From: Pseudomonadota bacterium | GTDB lineage: Bacteria; Pseudomonadota; Gammaproteobacteria; Steroidobacterales; Steroidobacteraceae | Assembly: GCA_003242275.1 (NCBI GenBank) | Contig: QGUX01000181.1 | Location: 1-7,369, forward strand | Direction of reading: 5' to 3' | DNA: 7,369 nt | Shown: positions 1 to 5,614 of the stretch, in pieces | How the letters are laid out: every line of letters begins with the position of its first letter | Numbering within the stretch: position 1 is the first letter of the stretch | Position numbers and translations under genes: made by a program | The notes under the pieces: model-generated | Databases searched by the model: none | Told to the model about the DNA's origin: nothing | What the model saw: only the letters and a program-made list of their open reading frames with translations

Positions 1-274
1 CCGGAGGGTGCGGGACTTCTGCCAGCCCGAGGCCCCGGGTCCGCGCCGGGGGCCCGCCCGCCCCCAGCCGCGCCGCGGCGCCGGCGCGCGCGCCGCGCCG
101 CGCCACCTCGGCGGCGAATTCCAGCCCGTGGTGGCGCGCGCCGCGGCAGGCCAGGAAGGCCGCGCCGCGGTCCACCTGGCGTGAGTCGAGCGTGAGGTCG
201 GTGATGGTCACGTCGCGCGGTACCGGCGCAATGCCCTGGAGCAGGCGCGACAGCGGCATGGCGGCGGCGCTCAC
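1..274 (-). CDS. murE: MurE, UDP-MurNAc-L-Ala-D-Glu ligase (N-terminal part only)
   Basis: MurE is the cytoplasmic ATP-dependent ligase that adds the third amino acid, usually meso-diaminopimelate in this group, to the UDP-MurNAc dipeptide. Only about 90 codons are visible; the gene runs off the left edge before the ATP-binding loop. The call rests on the N-terminal Mur domain motif TLDSRQVDRGAAFLACRG followed by HHGLEFAAEVARRGA, and on the position directly after ftsI. The GTG at 274-272 is chosen because it overlaps the ftsI stop as GTGA and has an AGGA about nine bases upstream. An in-frame ATG at 259 has no Shine-Dalgarno sequence and would drop five residues. Downstream of ARRGARA the product turns into an Ala/Gly/Pro/Arg-rich stretch (bases 1-95) that does not resemble what I expect of the family. 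It may be a variable linker or a frameshift. Substrate specificity cannot be judged from this part. Confidence 0.85.
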   Translation of the reverse strand, partial: MSAAAMPLSRLLQGIAPVPRDVTITDLTLDSRQVDRGAAFLACRGARHHGLEFAAEVARRGARAGAAARLGAGGPPARTRGLGLAEVPHPP

Positions 275-2013
275 CGGTTGCCCATCCTGGCCACGCCGGT
301 CAGCGGATCGGCGGAACCGGCCAGCTCCGCATCGGGCGCCACGCCCATCAGGCGCAGCGCCCCGCCGACCACGGCGGAGAACACCGGCGCGGCGACCTCG
401 CCGCCGTAGTAGCGGTTGGCGCGCGGATCATCGATCACCACCACCGCCGCGAGGCGCGGATTGGTGGCCGGCGCCACGCCGCCGAACACGGCCACGTAGC
501 GGTCCTTCTGGTAGCCGCCACCGCCGCCGTTGTGCTTCCACGCCGTGCCGGTCTTGCCGGCCACGCGGTAGCCGGGGATCGCGGCGCGCGAACCCGTGCC
601 CTCGTTCACCACCGACTCCAGCAGCGACACCAGCGTGCGCGCATTGGCCTCGCTGATCACGCGCCGGCCCTGCACCGGCCCGTCCACGCGCAGCAGCGAC
701 ACCGGCCGCGCCACACCCATCGCGCCCAGCACCGCATAGCCCTGTGCCAGCTGCAGCGGCGTCACCGCCCAGGCGTAGCCGCGCGACATCGACGACACGA
801 CCGCCCAGCGCCAGTTCGAGTAATGCGGCAGGTGTCCCGCCGACTCGCCGGGAAACTGGCTGGCGGTCACCTTGCCGAAGCCGAAGCGCGTCAGCGTGTT
901 CCAGATCTGCTGCGGCTCGAGGTCGCGCGCGATCTTGGCCATGGCCACGTTGGACGACTTGGCCAGCACGCCGGCCAGGTCCAGCTTGCCCAGCGGATGC
1001 TCGTCGTTGACCTCGACGCCGCCGATCTCGAAGTGGCCCGTGCCCGTGTCGATGATGCTGTTGCGCGTGTAGCGCCCTGACTCCAGCGCCGCGGCGATCA
1101 CGAAGGGTTTGACGCTCGAGCCCGGCTCGAGCATGTCGGTGACGGCGCGGTTGCGCAGCCAGCCGCGCGCCACCGCCGTGGCGCGCTGCTCGCGCTGGTT
1201 CGGGTTGAAGGTGGGCTGGTTGGCCATGGCCAGCACCTCGCCGGTGGTGACGTCGATCACCACCATCGAGCCGGCGCTGGCGCGGTTGTCCTCGATGGCG
1301 CGCTTGAGCTCCCGGTAGGCCAGGTACTGGATGCGCGTGTCGATGCTGAGCACCAGGTCGCCGCCCGGCCGCACCGCGCGGATGTTCTCGATGTCGTCGA
1401 CGCGCCGGCCGGTGTTGTCGCGGATCACGCGCTTCAACCCATCCTCGCCGGCGAGCCAGGAGTCGAAGGCCAGCTCCAGCGCCTCGATGCCCTGGTCGTC
1501 CTGGTTGGTGACGCCGACCACGTGTCCCAGCACCTCGCCAGCCGGGTAGTAGCGGCGGTACTCGCTGCGCTGGTAGACGCCGGGCACGTTCAGCTTCATC
1601 ACCGCGTGCGCCTCGGCGGGCGTCAGGTGCCGCGCCAGCCAGACGAAGCTCCTGCCGGCGCTCTTCTCCAGCGTCTTCTCGAACTGCTTGCGATTGATGT
1701 CCAGCTTCGACGCCAGCTCCGGCCAGCGATCGCGCGCCTGCGCCAGCTCGCGCGGGTTGGCGTAGATGGATTCCACCGGCGTGCTGATGGCCAGCGGCCG
1801 GCCGTTCCTGTCGAGGATGGCGCCGCGATGCGCCTCGATGGTCACCTCGCGCACCGCGCGCGCCTCGCCCTGGCCGATCAGGAACTCGCGGTCGACCAGC
1901 TGCAGTTCCACCGCGCGCGCGACCAGGCCCGCCGCGCATGCGGCGAGCACGCCGAGCGCGAGCCAGGCGCGCACCCTGAAGCTCACGGCCTCGCTGCGCG
2001 GCGCCCGGCTCAT
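271..2013 (-). CDS. ftsI: FtsI (PBP3), septal peptidoglycan transpeptidase
   Basis: A class B penicillin-binding protein of 580 residues (E. coli FtsI has 588) that crosslinks septal peptidoglycan with FtsW, in a complex with FtsQLB and FtsN. It has a short cytoplasmic tail, one membrane segment at about residues 15-38, and a pedestal domain with the R-G-x-I-x-D-R-x-G motif (about 63-71). All three catalytic motifs of the transpeptidase domain are present: SSVK at 299-302 (nucleophile S299), SSN at 353-355 and KTG at 487-489. The block GYAWAVTPLQLAQ near 412-424 is also typical. The ATG at 2013 overlaps the ftsL stop as ATGA and is preceded by AGGTGG at good spacing. The frame stays open upstream to 2469, but that is read-through over ftsL and rsmH. 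Oddity: a run of five glycines just after KTG (about 496-500). The stop overlaps the murE start. Confidence 0.97.
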   Translation of the reverse strand: MSRAPRSEAVSFRVRAWLALGVLAACAAGLVARAVELQLVDREFLIGQGEARAVREVTIEAHRGAILDRNGRPLAISTPVESIYANPRELAQARDRWPELASKLDINRKQFEKTLEKSAGRSFVWLARHLTPAEAHAVMKLNVPGVYQRSEYRRYYPAGEVLGHVVGVTNQDDQGIEALELAFDSWLAGEDGLKRVIRDNTGRRVDDIENIRAVRPGGDLVLSIDTRIQYLAYRELKRAIEDNRASAGSMVVIDVTTGEVLAMANQPTFNPNQREQRATAVARGWLRNRAVTDMLEPGSSVKPFVIAAALESGRYTRNSIIDTGTGHFEIGGVEVNDEHPLGKLDLAGVLAKSSNVAMAKIARDLEPQQIWNTLTRFGFGKVTASQFPGESAGHLPHYSNWRWAVVSSMSRGYAWAVTPLQLAQGYAVLGAMGVARPVSLLRVDGPVQGRRVISEANARTLVSLLESVVNEGTGSRAAIPGYRVAGKTGTAWKHNGGGGGYQKDRYVAVFGGVAPATNPRLAAVVVIDDPRANRYYGGEVAAPVFSAVVGGALRLMGVAPDAELAGSADPLTGVARMGNR

Positions 2014-2288
2014 TGGCGCACCACCTGGATCGCCGCCGGGTCGGGCAGGCGCATCTCCAGCCGGCGGCGCGCGACCGATTCCACGTGCGCGTGCTGCGAC
2101 AGCGAACCCTGCTCGAGCTGCAGCTGCCCCCACACCACGTCCAGTCGCTGGCGCTCGCGGTTGAGCTGCTCGAGTTCGACGAACAGTTCGCGCGCGCGGT
2201 GCCGCGTCCACACCGCGCCGGCGGCGGACACCAGCACCGCGCACCACAGCACGGCCAGCACCGTCCAGTTGCTGCGCAGCGAGGCCAT
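2010..2288 (-). CDS. ftsL: FtsL, cell division protein
   Basis: A small bitopic membrane protein of about 92 residues that forms the FtsQ-FtsL-FtsB complex and passes the activation signal to FtsWI at the septum. Visible features: a short basic cytoplasmic end, a hydrophobic segment at about residues 9-28 (VLAVLWCAVLVSAAGAVW), then a predicted coiled coil rich in Glu, Gln, Leu and Arg (about 30-65), and a short tail containing RRRLEMRLPDP. Sequence conservation in this family is low, so length, topology and position between rsmH and ftsI carry the call. The start is ambiguous: the bases read GTGATG, giving either GTG at 2291 or ATG at 2288, and both overlap the rsmH TGA. I prefer the ATG because GGAAGG lies about seven bases upstream of it. 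The stop overlaps the ftsI ATG. Confidence 0.9.
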   Translation of the reverse strand: MASLRSNWTVLAVLWCAVLVSAAGAVWTRHRARELFVELEQLNRERQRLDVVWGQLQLEQGSLSQHAHVESVARRRLEMRLPDPAAIQVVRQ

Positions 2289-3241
2289 CACGCCGCCTTC
2301 CCCGGTGGTGCGGCCGTGCGCTCGGCCACGCGCAGGATGGCCGAGCGTGCGCGCGGATTGCGCGCCACCTCGGCGTCGGAAGGCCGCTGCTTGCGCCCGA
2401 TGATGCGCAGCGCGGGCTCGAACGGCGGCGGCACCGGCAGCCGCGCCCAGGCCGGGTCGGGCTGCGCATGGCGGCGCATGAACTGCTTGACCATGCGGTC
2501 TTCCAGCGAGTGGAAGCTGATCACCGCCAGGCGGCCGCCCGGCGACAGCGAGGCGAGCGCACCCTGAAGGCCGCGTTCGAGCTGGCCCAGCTCGTCGTTC
2601 ACTTGCATGCGGATGGCCTGGAAGGTGCGCGTGGCCGGATGGCGGCCGTCGTGGCGCGGCGCCGCGCGCGCCACGATGGCGGCCAGCTGGGCGGTGGGGG
2701 TTATGGGGGCAACGCCGCGCGCCGCCACGATGGCGCGCGCGATGCGGCCGGCGTGGCGCTCCTCGCCCAGTTCACGGATCACGTCGCGGATCTCAGGTTC
2801 CGCCGCGCGCGCGAGCCACGCGGCGGCGCTTTGGCCGTGCGACGGGTCCATGCGCATGTCGAGCGGACCGTCGGCCTGGAAGCTGAAGCCTCGCGTGGCA
2901 TCGTCGAGCTGCGGCGAAGACACGCCGAGGTCGAAGAGAATCCCTGCACAGCGACGTCCGTCGCCATGTGCCGCGACCAGTGGTGCGAGCGCGCCGAACG
3001 CAGCGTGAACCACCACGAAGCGCGGGTCCGCGTGGAAGCGCGCTCGAGCCGCGGCGACGGCCTCTGGATCACGATCGAGCGCGAGCAGCCGGTCCTCGGG
3101 GCCCAGGTGCGCGAGAATCCGCGCGGCGTGTCCACCGCGGCCGAAGGTGGCGTCCACGTACAGGCGCGGGGCGTCTGCGGGCGCAGCGATTGCGAGCGCT
3201 TCCACTGCTTCCTCGACAAGCACCGGCTCGTGCTCAGCCAC
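2288..3241 (-). CDS. rsmH: RsmH, 16S rRNA m4C1402 N4-methyltransferase
   Basis: RsmH (MraW) is a cytoplasmic SAM-dependent enzyme that methylates N4 of C1402 in the decoding centre of 16S rRNA. RsmI, also in this window, adds the 2'-O-methyl group to the same base. The 317-residue product matches the family length (E. coli 313). It opens with the family signature HEPVLVEEAVEAL and has the SAM-binding loop DATFGRGGH at about residues 30-38. Next come LFDLGVSSPQLD near 102-113, the GPLDMRMD block near 125-132, a central HPATRTFQAIRMQVNDEL and the late motif VISFHSLEDRMVK. The start is a GTG at 3241 with GGGGA eight bases upstream. Two ATGs at 3270 and 3267 are in another frame. It follows mraZ after 31 bases and overlaps ftsL by a stop/start junction. 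Confidence 0.97.
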   Translation of the reverse strand: MAEHEPVLVEEAVEALAIAAPADAPRLYVDATFGRGGHAARILAHLGPEDRLLALDRDPEAVAAARARFHADPRFVVVHAAFGALAPLVAAHGDGRRCAGILFDLGVSSPQLDDATRGFSFQADGPLDMRMDPSHGQSAAAWLARAAEPEIRDVIRELGEERHAGRIARAIVAARGVAPITPTAQLAAIVARAAPRHDGRHPATRTFQAIRMQVNDELGQLERGLQGALASLSPGGRLAVISFHSLEDRMVKQFMRRHAQPDPAWARLPVPPPFEPALRIIGRKQRPSDAEVARNPRARSAILRVAERTAAPPGKAA

Positions 3242-3272
3242 AGTCGGTTTCCCCGCTTGTTGCGCATCATGG

Positions 3273-3725
3273 TCACAGCGACAGCGACGACAGTTCGGTG
3301 GCCAGTTCGGTCACGCCCTGCTCGCTCTTCATCCATTCCTCGCGCTGGGCCTTCCAGCGCTCCTCGTCCCACAGCTCCAGGCCCTTGCCCTGGCCGACGA
3401 TCCACGCCGAACGCGACAGGCCGGCGAACTCACGCAGTTCGGGCGTGAGCGCGATGCGGCCGTGGCTGTCGAGGGTCACTTCCTGCGCGTGGCCGATCAT
3501 CAGCCGCTGCAGGCGGCGCACCTGCGGATGCAGGCTGGGCAGGGCGTTGAGCTGGGCTTCGATCTTTTCCCACTCGGGAAAGGGGTAGATGCGCAGGCAC
3601 TGGTCGCGGTCAACGGTGACCACCACCCGCCCGGCCGCGGGCGCGGCCAGCGCAGCACGATGCTGGGCCGGGACCACCACCCTGCCCTTGTCATCGATCG
3701 TGACTTTTGTTGCGCCGCGGAACAT
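3273..3725 (-). CDS. mraZ: MraZ, transcriptional repressor of the dcw cluster
   Basis: MraZ is an AbrB-fold DNA-binding protein, usually the first gene of the dcw operon, that represses its own promoter in E. coli. The product from the ATG at 3725 has 150 residues (E. coli 152) and begins with the family start MFRGATKVTIDDKGR. It contains the expected two SpoVT-AbrB repeats, marked by DKGR (12-15) and DSHGR (86-90), plus YPFPEWE and GLELWDEERW. The frame continues upstream to a GTG at 3764, but that extension lies inside the operator repeats and adds sequence the family does not have. The Shine-Dalgarno is weak: only GGTG close to the ATG, with GGGGAAG about 15 bases away. The four TGGG repeats just upstream fit autoregulation. 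rsmH follows 31 bases downstream. Confidence 0.96.
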   Translation of the reverse strand: MFRGATKVTIDDKGRVVVPAQHRAALAAPAAGRVVVTVDRDQCLRIYPFPEWEKIEAQLNALPSLHPQVRRLQRLMIGHAQEVTLDSHGRIALTPELREFAGLSRSAWIVGQGKGLELWDEERWKAQREEWMKSEQGVTELATELSSLSL

Positions 3726-3734
3726 GCACCGAAA

Positions 3735-3747
3735 TGGGGCTTCCCCA
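3735..3747 (-). promoter_or_regulatory. Small hairpin in the mraZ leader
   Basis: The minus strand reads TGGGG-AAG-CCCCA, a five-base-pair stem with a three-base loop. It starts with the fourth MraZ repeat and contains the only purine-rich GGGGAAG upstream of the mraZ ATG. If it forms in the mRNA it would hide that sequence and could lower mraZ translation. The stem is short and its effect is speculative. Confidence 0.3.
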
Positions 3748-3777
3748 CTTCCACCCACAATCACCCACCGGCCCCCA
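3743..3777 (-). promoter_or_regulatory. MraZ operator: four TGGG direct repeats at 10-bp period
   Basis: Read on the minus strand, TGGG begins at 3777, 3767, 3757 and 3747, exactly one DNA turn apart. Three of the four are GTGGG. E. coli MraZ is known to bind TGGGN repeats separated by 5-nt spacers, so this matches the family's site and phase. The array starts at the last base of the proposed -10 box and covers the likely transcription start, a position suited to blocking initiation. It ends about 18 bases before the mraZ ATG. Four copies are seen here, against three in the E. coli site as I recall it. Binding itself is inferred. Confidence 0.8.
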
Positions 3778-3805
3778 TATTGGAACGCGGTGGTGCTTAT
3801 GTCAA
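3777..3805 (-). promoter_or_regulatory. Probable sigma-70 promoter of the mraZ/dcw operon
   Basis: On the minus strand a perfect TTGACA (3805-3800) is followed after 17 bases by CAATAT (3782-3777), which matches the -10 consensus at only three of six positions. Transcription would start near 3770, inside the MraZ repeats, leaving a leader of about 45 bases before the mraZ ATG. The strong -35, correct spacing and adjacent operator support the call; the weak -10 is the main doubt. The surrounding 3,780-3,925 stretch is clearly less GC-rich than the coding DNA on both sides. Confidence 0.6.
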
Positions 3806-3835
3806 CGGCGCGACAGCATTTTTTTGTTTATGTCA
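3794..3835 (-). repeat. Direct repeat TGACATAARCA, two copies 31 bp apart
   Basis: Minus-strand reads TGACATAAACA (3835-3825) and TGACATAAGCA (3804-3794) match at 10 of 11 positions and begin 31 bp apart, about three helical turns. The second copy overlaps the TTGACA -35 box of the mraZ promoter. It could be a binding site for an unknown regulator on one DNA face, or a remnant duplication. The upstream copy does not form a second promoter, since no -10-like box follows at the right distance. Confidence 0.4.
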
Positions 3836-3925
3836 CAAAGACTTACGCGCGCCCCTGAAAGTGGGACGCCTCCGCAAAGAAGAACTCTTTTGGATTCCGG
3901 GACTTGGAATTCAAAGCTCGAAAAA

Positions 3926-4310
<385 letters not shown>

Positions 4311-4318
4311 GCTCCTAC

Positions 4319-4324
4319 ATTAAC
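4319..4324 (-). promoter_or_regulatory. Candidate -10 box of rnpB
   Basis: GTTAAT on the minus strand (4324-4319) matches TATAAT at four of six positions. It sits eight bases before the P1-defined 5' end of the RNA at 4310, the distance expected for a transcription start. No good -35 is visible at 16-18 bp (GCAAGC at 17). The spacer contains a GTGCG/CGCAC inverted repeat around a G run. The call rests mostly on position. Confidence 0.45.
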
Positions 4325-4343
4325 AGGTGCGCCCCCCGCACGC

Positions 4344-4373
4344 TTGCCCCTCGCATGCGGAGCCACCCACAAT
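4344..4373 (+). promoter_or_regulatory. Tentative promoter of the DUF3617 gene
   Basis: TTGCCC (4344-4349) and CACAAT (4368-4373) each match sigma-70 consensus at four of six positions with 18 bp between them. Transcription would start near 4380, about 23 bases before the ATG, enough to include the GGAG ribosome site. It overlaps the rnpB promoter region on the opposite strand. With GC-rich DNA and partial matches this is only a candidate. Confidence 0.3.
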
Positions 4374-4402
4374 GGATGCCCTCCCCGCCGCACGGAGCGA
4401 GC

Positions 4403-4927
4403 ATGAAGCACCGCCGACGCATGGCCACCGGGGCCGCCGCCGCACTCCTCATCGCCCTGCCGCTGCTGGCCGCCGAGCGCCTCGCGGTGAAGACCGGCCT
4501 GTGGGAAAACGTGACCACGCTGCAGTTCACCGGCGTGACGCTGCCCGCCGAGCAGCTGCAGCGCATGACCCCCGAGCAGCGCGCGCAGCTCGAGGAGATG
4601 ATGAAGCAGATGGGCGTCGGCGCGCCGCGCACCGACACCGACCAGTCCTGCGTCAAGGAAGAGGACCTCGACGGCCGCTCCTTCCGTGAATCCATGCAGG
4701 AAGCCGGCGAGCAGTGCGACTTCAGGGAAGTCAGCACCACCTCGAAGCGGCACGAATACACCTTCCAGTGCCGCTCCGAAGGCTCGCCCACTTCCGGCCG
4801 CCTCGTCATCGAAGTCATCGACGACTCGCACGTGCGCGGCACGATGGAGGCCACCCTGCCGCAGGGCCGGATGGACATGAAGTTCGAGTCGAGGTGGAAG
4901 GCGGCGGCCTGCGGGAACGTGGAGTAG
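4403..4927 (+). CDS. Exported DUF3617 family protein, function unknown
   Basis: A 174-residue protein with a Sec-type signal peptide: basic start MKHRRR, hydrophobic core AAAALLIALPLLA, likely cleavage after Ala24. The mature part shows the DUF3617 pattern: an opening KTGLWENVTTL, a first Cys in QSCV followed by an acidic DL segment, a CDF and a FQC pair on neighbouring strands, a G-x-M-E-A-T strand, and a last Cys near the C-terminus. The four cysteines could form two disulfides in the periplasm. Between strands is a charged Gln/Glu/Met-rich helix (about residues 48-70). No biochemical role is established for the family as far as I know. The ATG at 4403 has GGAG five bases upstream; an in-frame ATG at 4376 lacks a comparable site. 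The gene is divergent from rnpB and its stop abuts the stop of the opposing solute-binding gene. Confidence 0.85.
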   Translation: MKHRRRMATGAAAALLIALPLLAAERLAVKTGLWENVTTLQFTGVTLPAEQLQRMTPEQRAQLEEMMKQMGVGAPRTDTDQSCVKEEDLDGRSFRESMQEAGEQCDFREVSTTSKRHEYTFQCRSEGSPTSGRLVIEVIDDSHVRGTMEATLPQGRMDMKFESRWKAAACGNVE

Positions 4928-5614
4928 TCAGTCCGCCGGTTCCATGCCGTGCTCGCGCTTGACCTGTGCCACCGCGGGCGAGCGCATGAACTCGAGCAGC
5001 TCGCGCGCCACCTCCGGCCGCGTGCTCGCCGCGCACACGCCGCCCGAGAACACCGTCATCGTCTGGATGGAATCCGGCAGCGGCCCCAGCACCACGATGC
5101 CGCGCAGGTTCATCAGCTCGGAGAGCTGCTGGAATCCCAGTGCCGCGCGGCCGTCGGCGACCAGGCTGCCCACGGGAATGCCCGGCGGCGGCACCACGAT
5201 GCGCGGCCGGATCGTCTCGAGGATTCCCCACCGCTCGAACAGCTTCTCCAGGTACACGCCGCTGGGACCTGTGGAATAGCTCAGCGATGCGGCCGCCAGC
5301 ACCGCGGCCTTCACGTCCTCTTCCGTGGCCACGGGCGGGCGCGGCGCGCCCTCGCGCACCGCGATCGCCACGCCGGAGCGCACCAGGTCGATGCGCGGAC
5401 TGACGACGCGCCCTTCCGCGATCAGCTTGTCGATGGCATTGGACGCCAGCACCACCACGTCGGCGGCCTCCCCGGCGCTGATGCGCTTGGCCACTTCCAC
5501 TCCGCCGGCGGCCCGTGCGTCCACGGCCACGCCGCGCTCGCGCGTGAAGGCTTCCGCCAGGCGCGACAGCAGCTCGCGGGTGGCCATCGAGGAAATCATC
5601 TTCAGTTCGTTCAC
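4928..5614 (-). CDS. ModA-like solute-binding domain protein without signal peptide
   Basis: A 228-residue protein of the type II periplasmic-binding fold resembling molybdate-binding ModA (SBP_bac_11 type). Supporting segments: a first strand ELKMISSMATRELLSRLAEAF, then GGVEVAKRISAGEAADVVVL (36-55), the hinge-like SGVAIAVREGAP (80-91), TGPSGVYLEKLFERWGI (115-131), and a closing FSGGVCAASTRPEVARELL with RSPAVAQVKREHGMEP. The first strand begins four residues after the start, so there is no signal peptide or lipobox. The frame upstream is the rsmI repeat region and encodes an Arg/Gln run, not a lost leader. It is therefore predicted to be cytoplasmic unless exported otherwise. The GTG at 5614 overlaps the rsmI stop as GTGA and has GGAAG upstream, implying coupled translation. 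No ABC permease or ATPase gene is nearby. Its ligand is unknown; molybdate is only one possibility. Confidence 0.8.
   Translation of the reverse strand: MNELKMISSMATRELLSRLAEAFTRERGVAVDARAAGGVEVAKRISAGEAADVVVLASNAIDKLIAEGRVVSPRIDLVRSGVAIAVREGAPRPPVATEEDVKAAVLAAASLSYSTGPSGVYLEKLFERWGILETIRPRIVVPPPGIPVGSLVADGRAALGFQQLSELMNLRGIVVLGPLPDSIQTMTVFSGGVCAASTRPEVARELLEFMRSPAVAQVKREHGMEPAD

Noticed and set aside
2014..2469. Upstream extension of the ftsI frame giving a 732-residue protein
   Set aside because: The extra residues are a shadow reading of ftsL and the rsmH 3' end, rich in Arg and Ala. The ATG at 2013 has a good ribosome site, overlaps the ftsL stop and gives the family N-terminus.
1522..3448. 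Long plus-strand open frames (about 290 and 326 codons) antisense to ftsI, ftsL and rsmH
   Set aside because: High-GC DNA gives long antisense frames by chance. Their products are His/Arg/Ala-rich with no recognisable domain, and they cover clearly real genes.
3726..3764. Longer mraZ start (GTG at 3764)
   Set aside because: It lies inside the TGGG repeats almost at the predicted transcription start, and the added residues do not belong to the MraZ family.
3892..3912. Inverted repeat GGATTCC / GGAATTC with a 7-base loop between rnpB and mraZ
   Set aside because: Seven pairs with a wobble on one strand and a mismatch on the other, and no T run on either side, so it does not look like a terminator. 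Kept as weak structure only.
4362..4372. Isolated GTGGGTGG (minus strand) upstream of rnpB, resembling an MraZ half-site
   Set aside because: There is only one copy, without a 10-bp partner, and MraZ sites need phased repeats.
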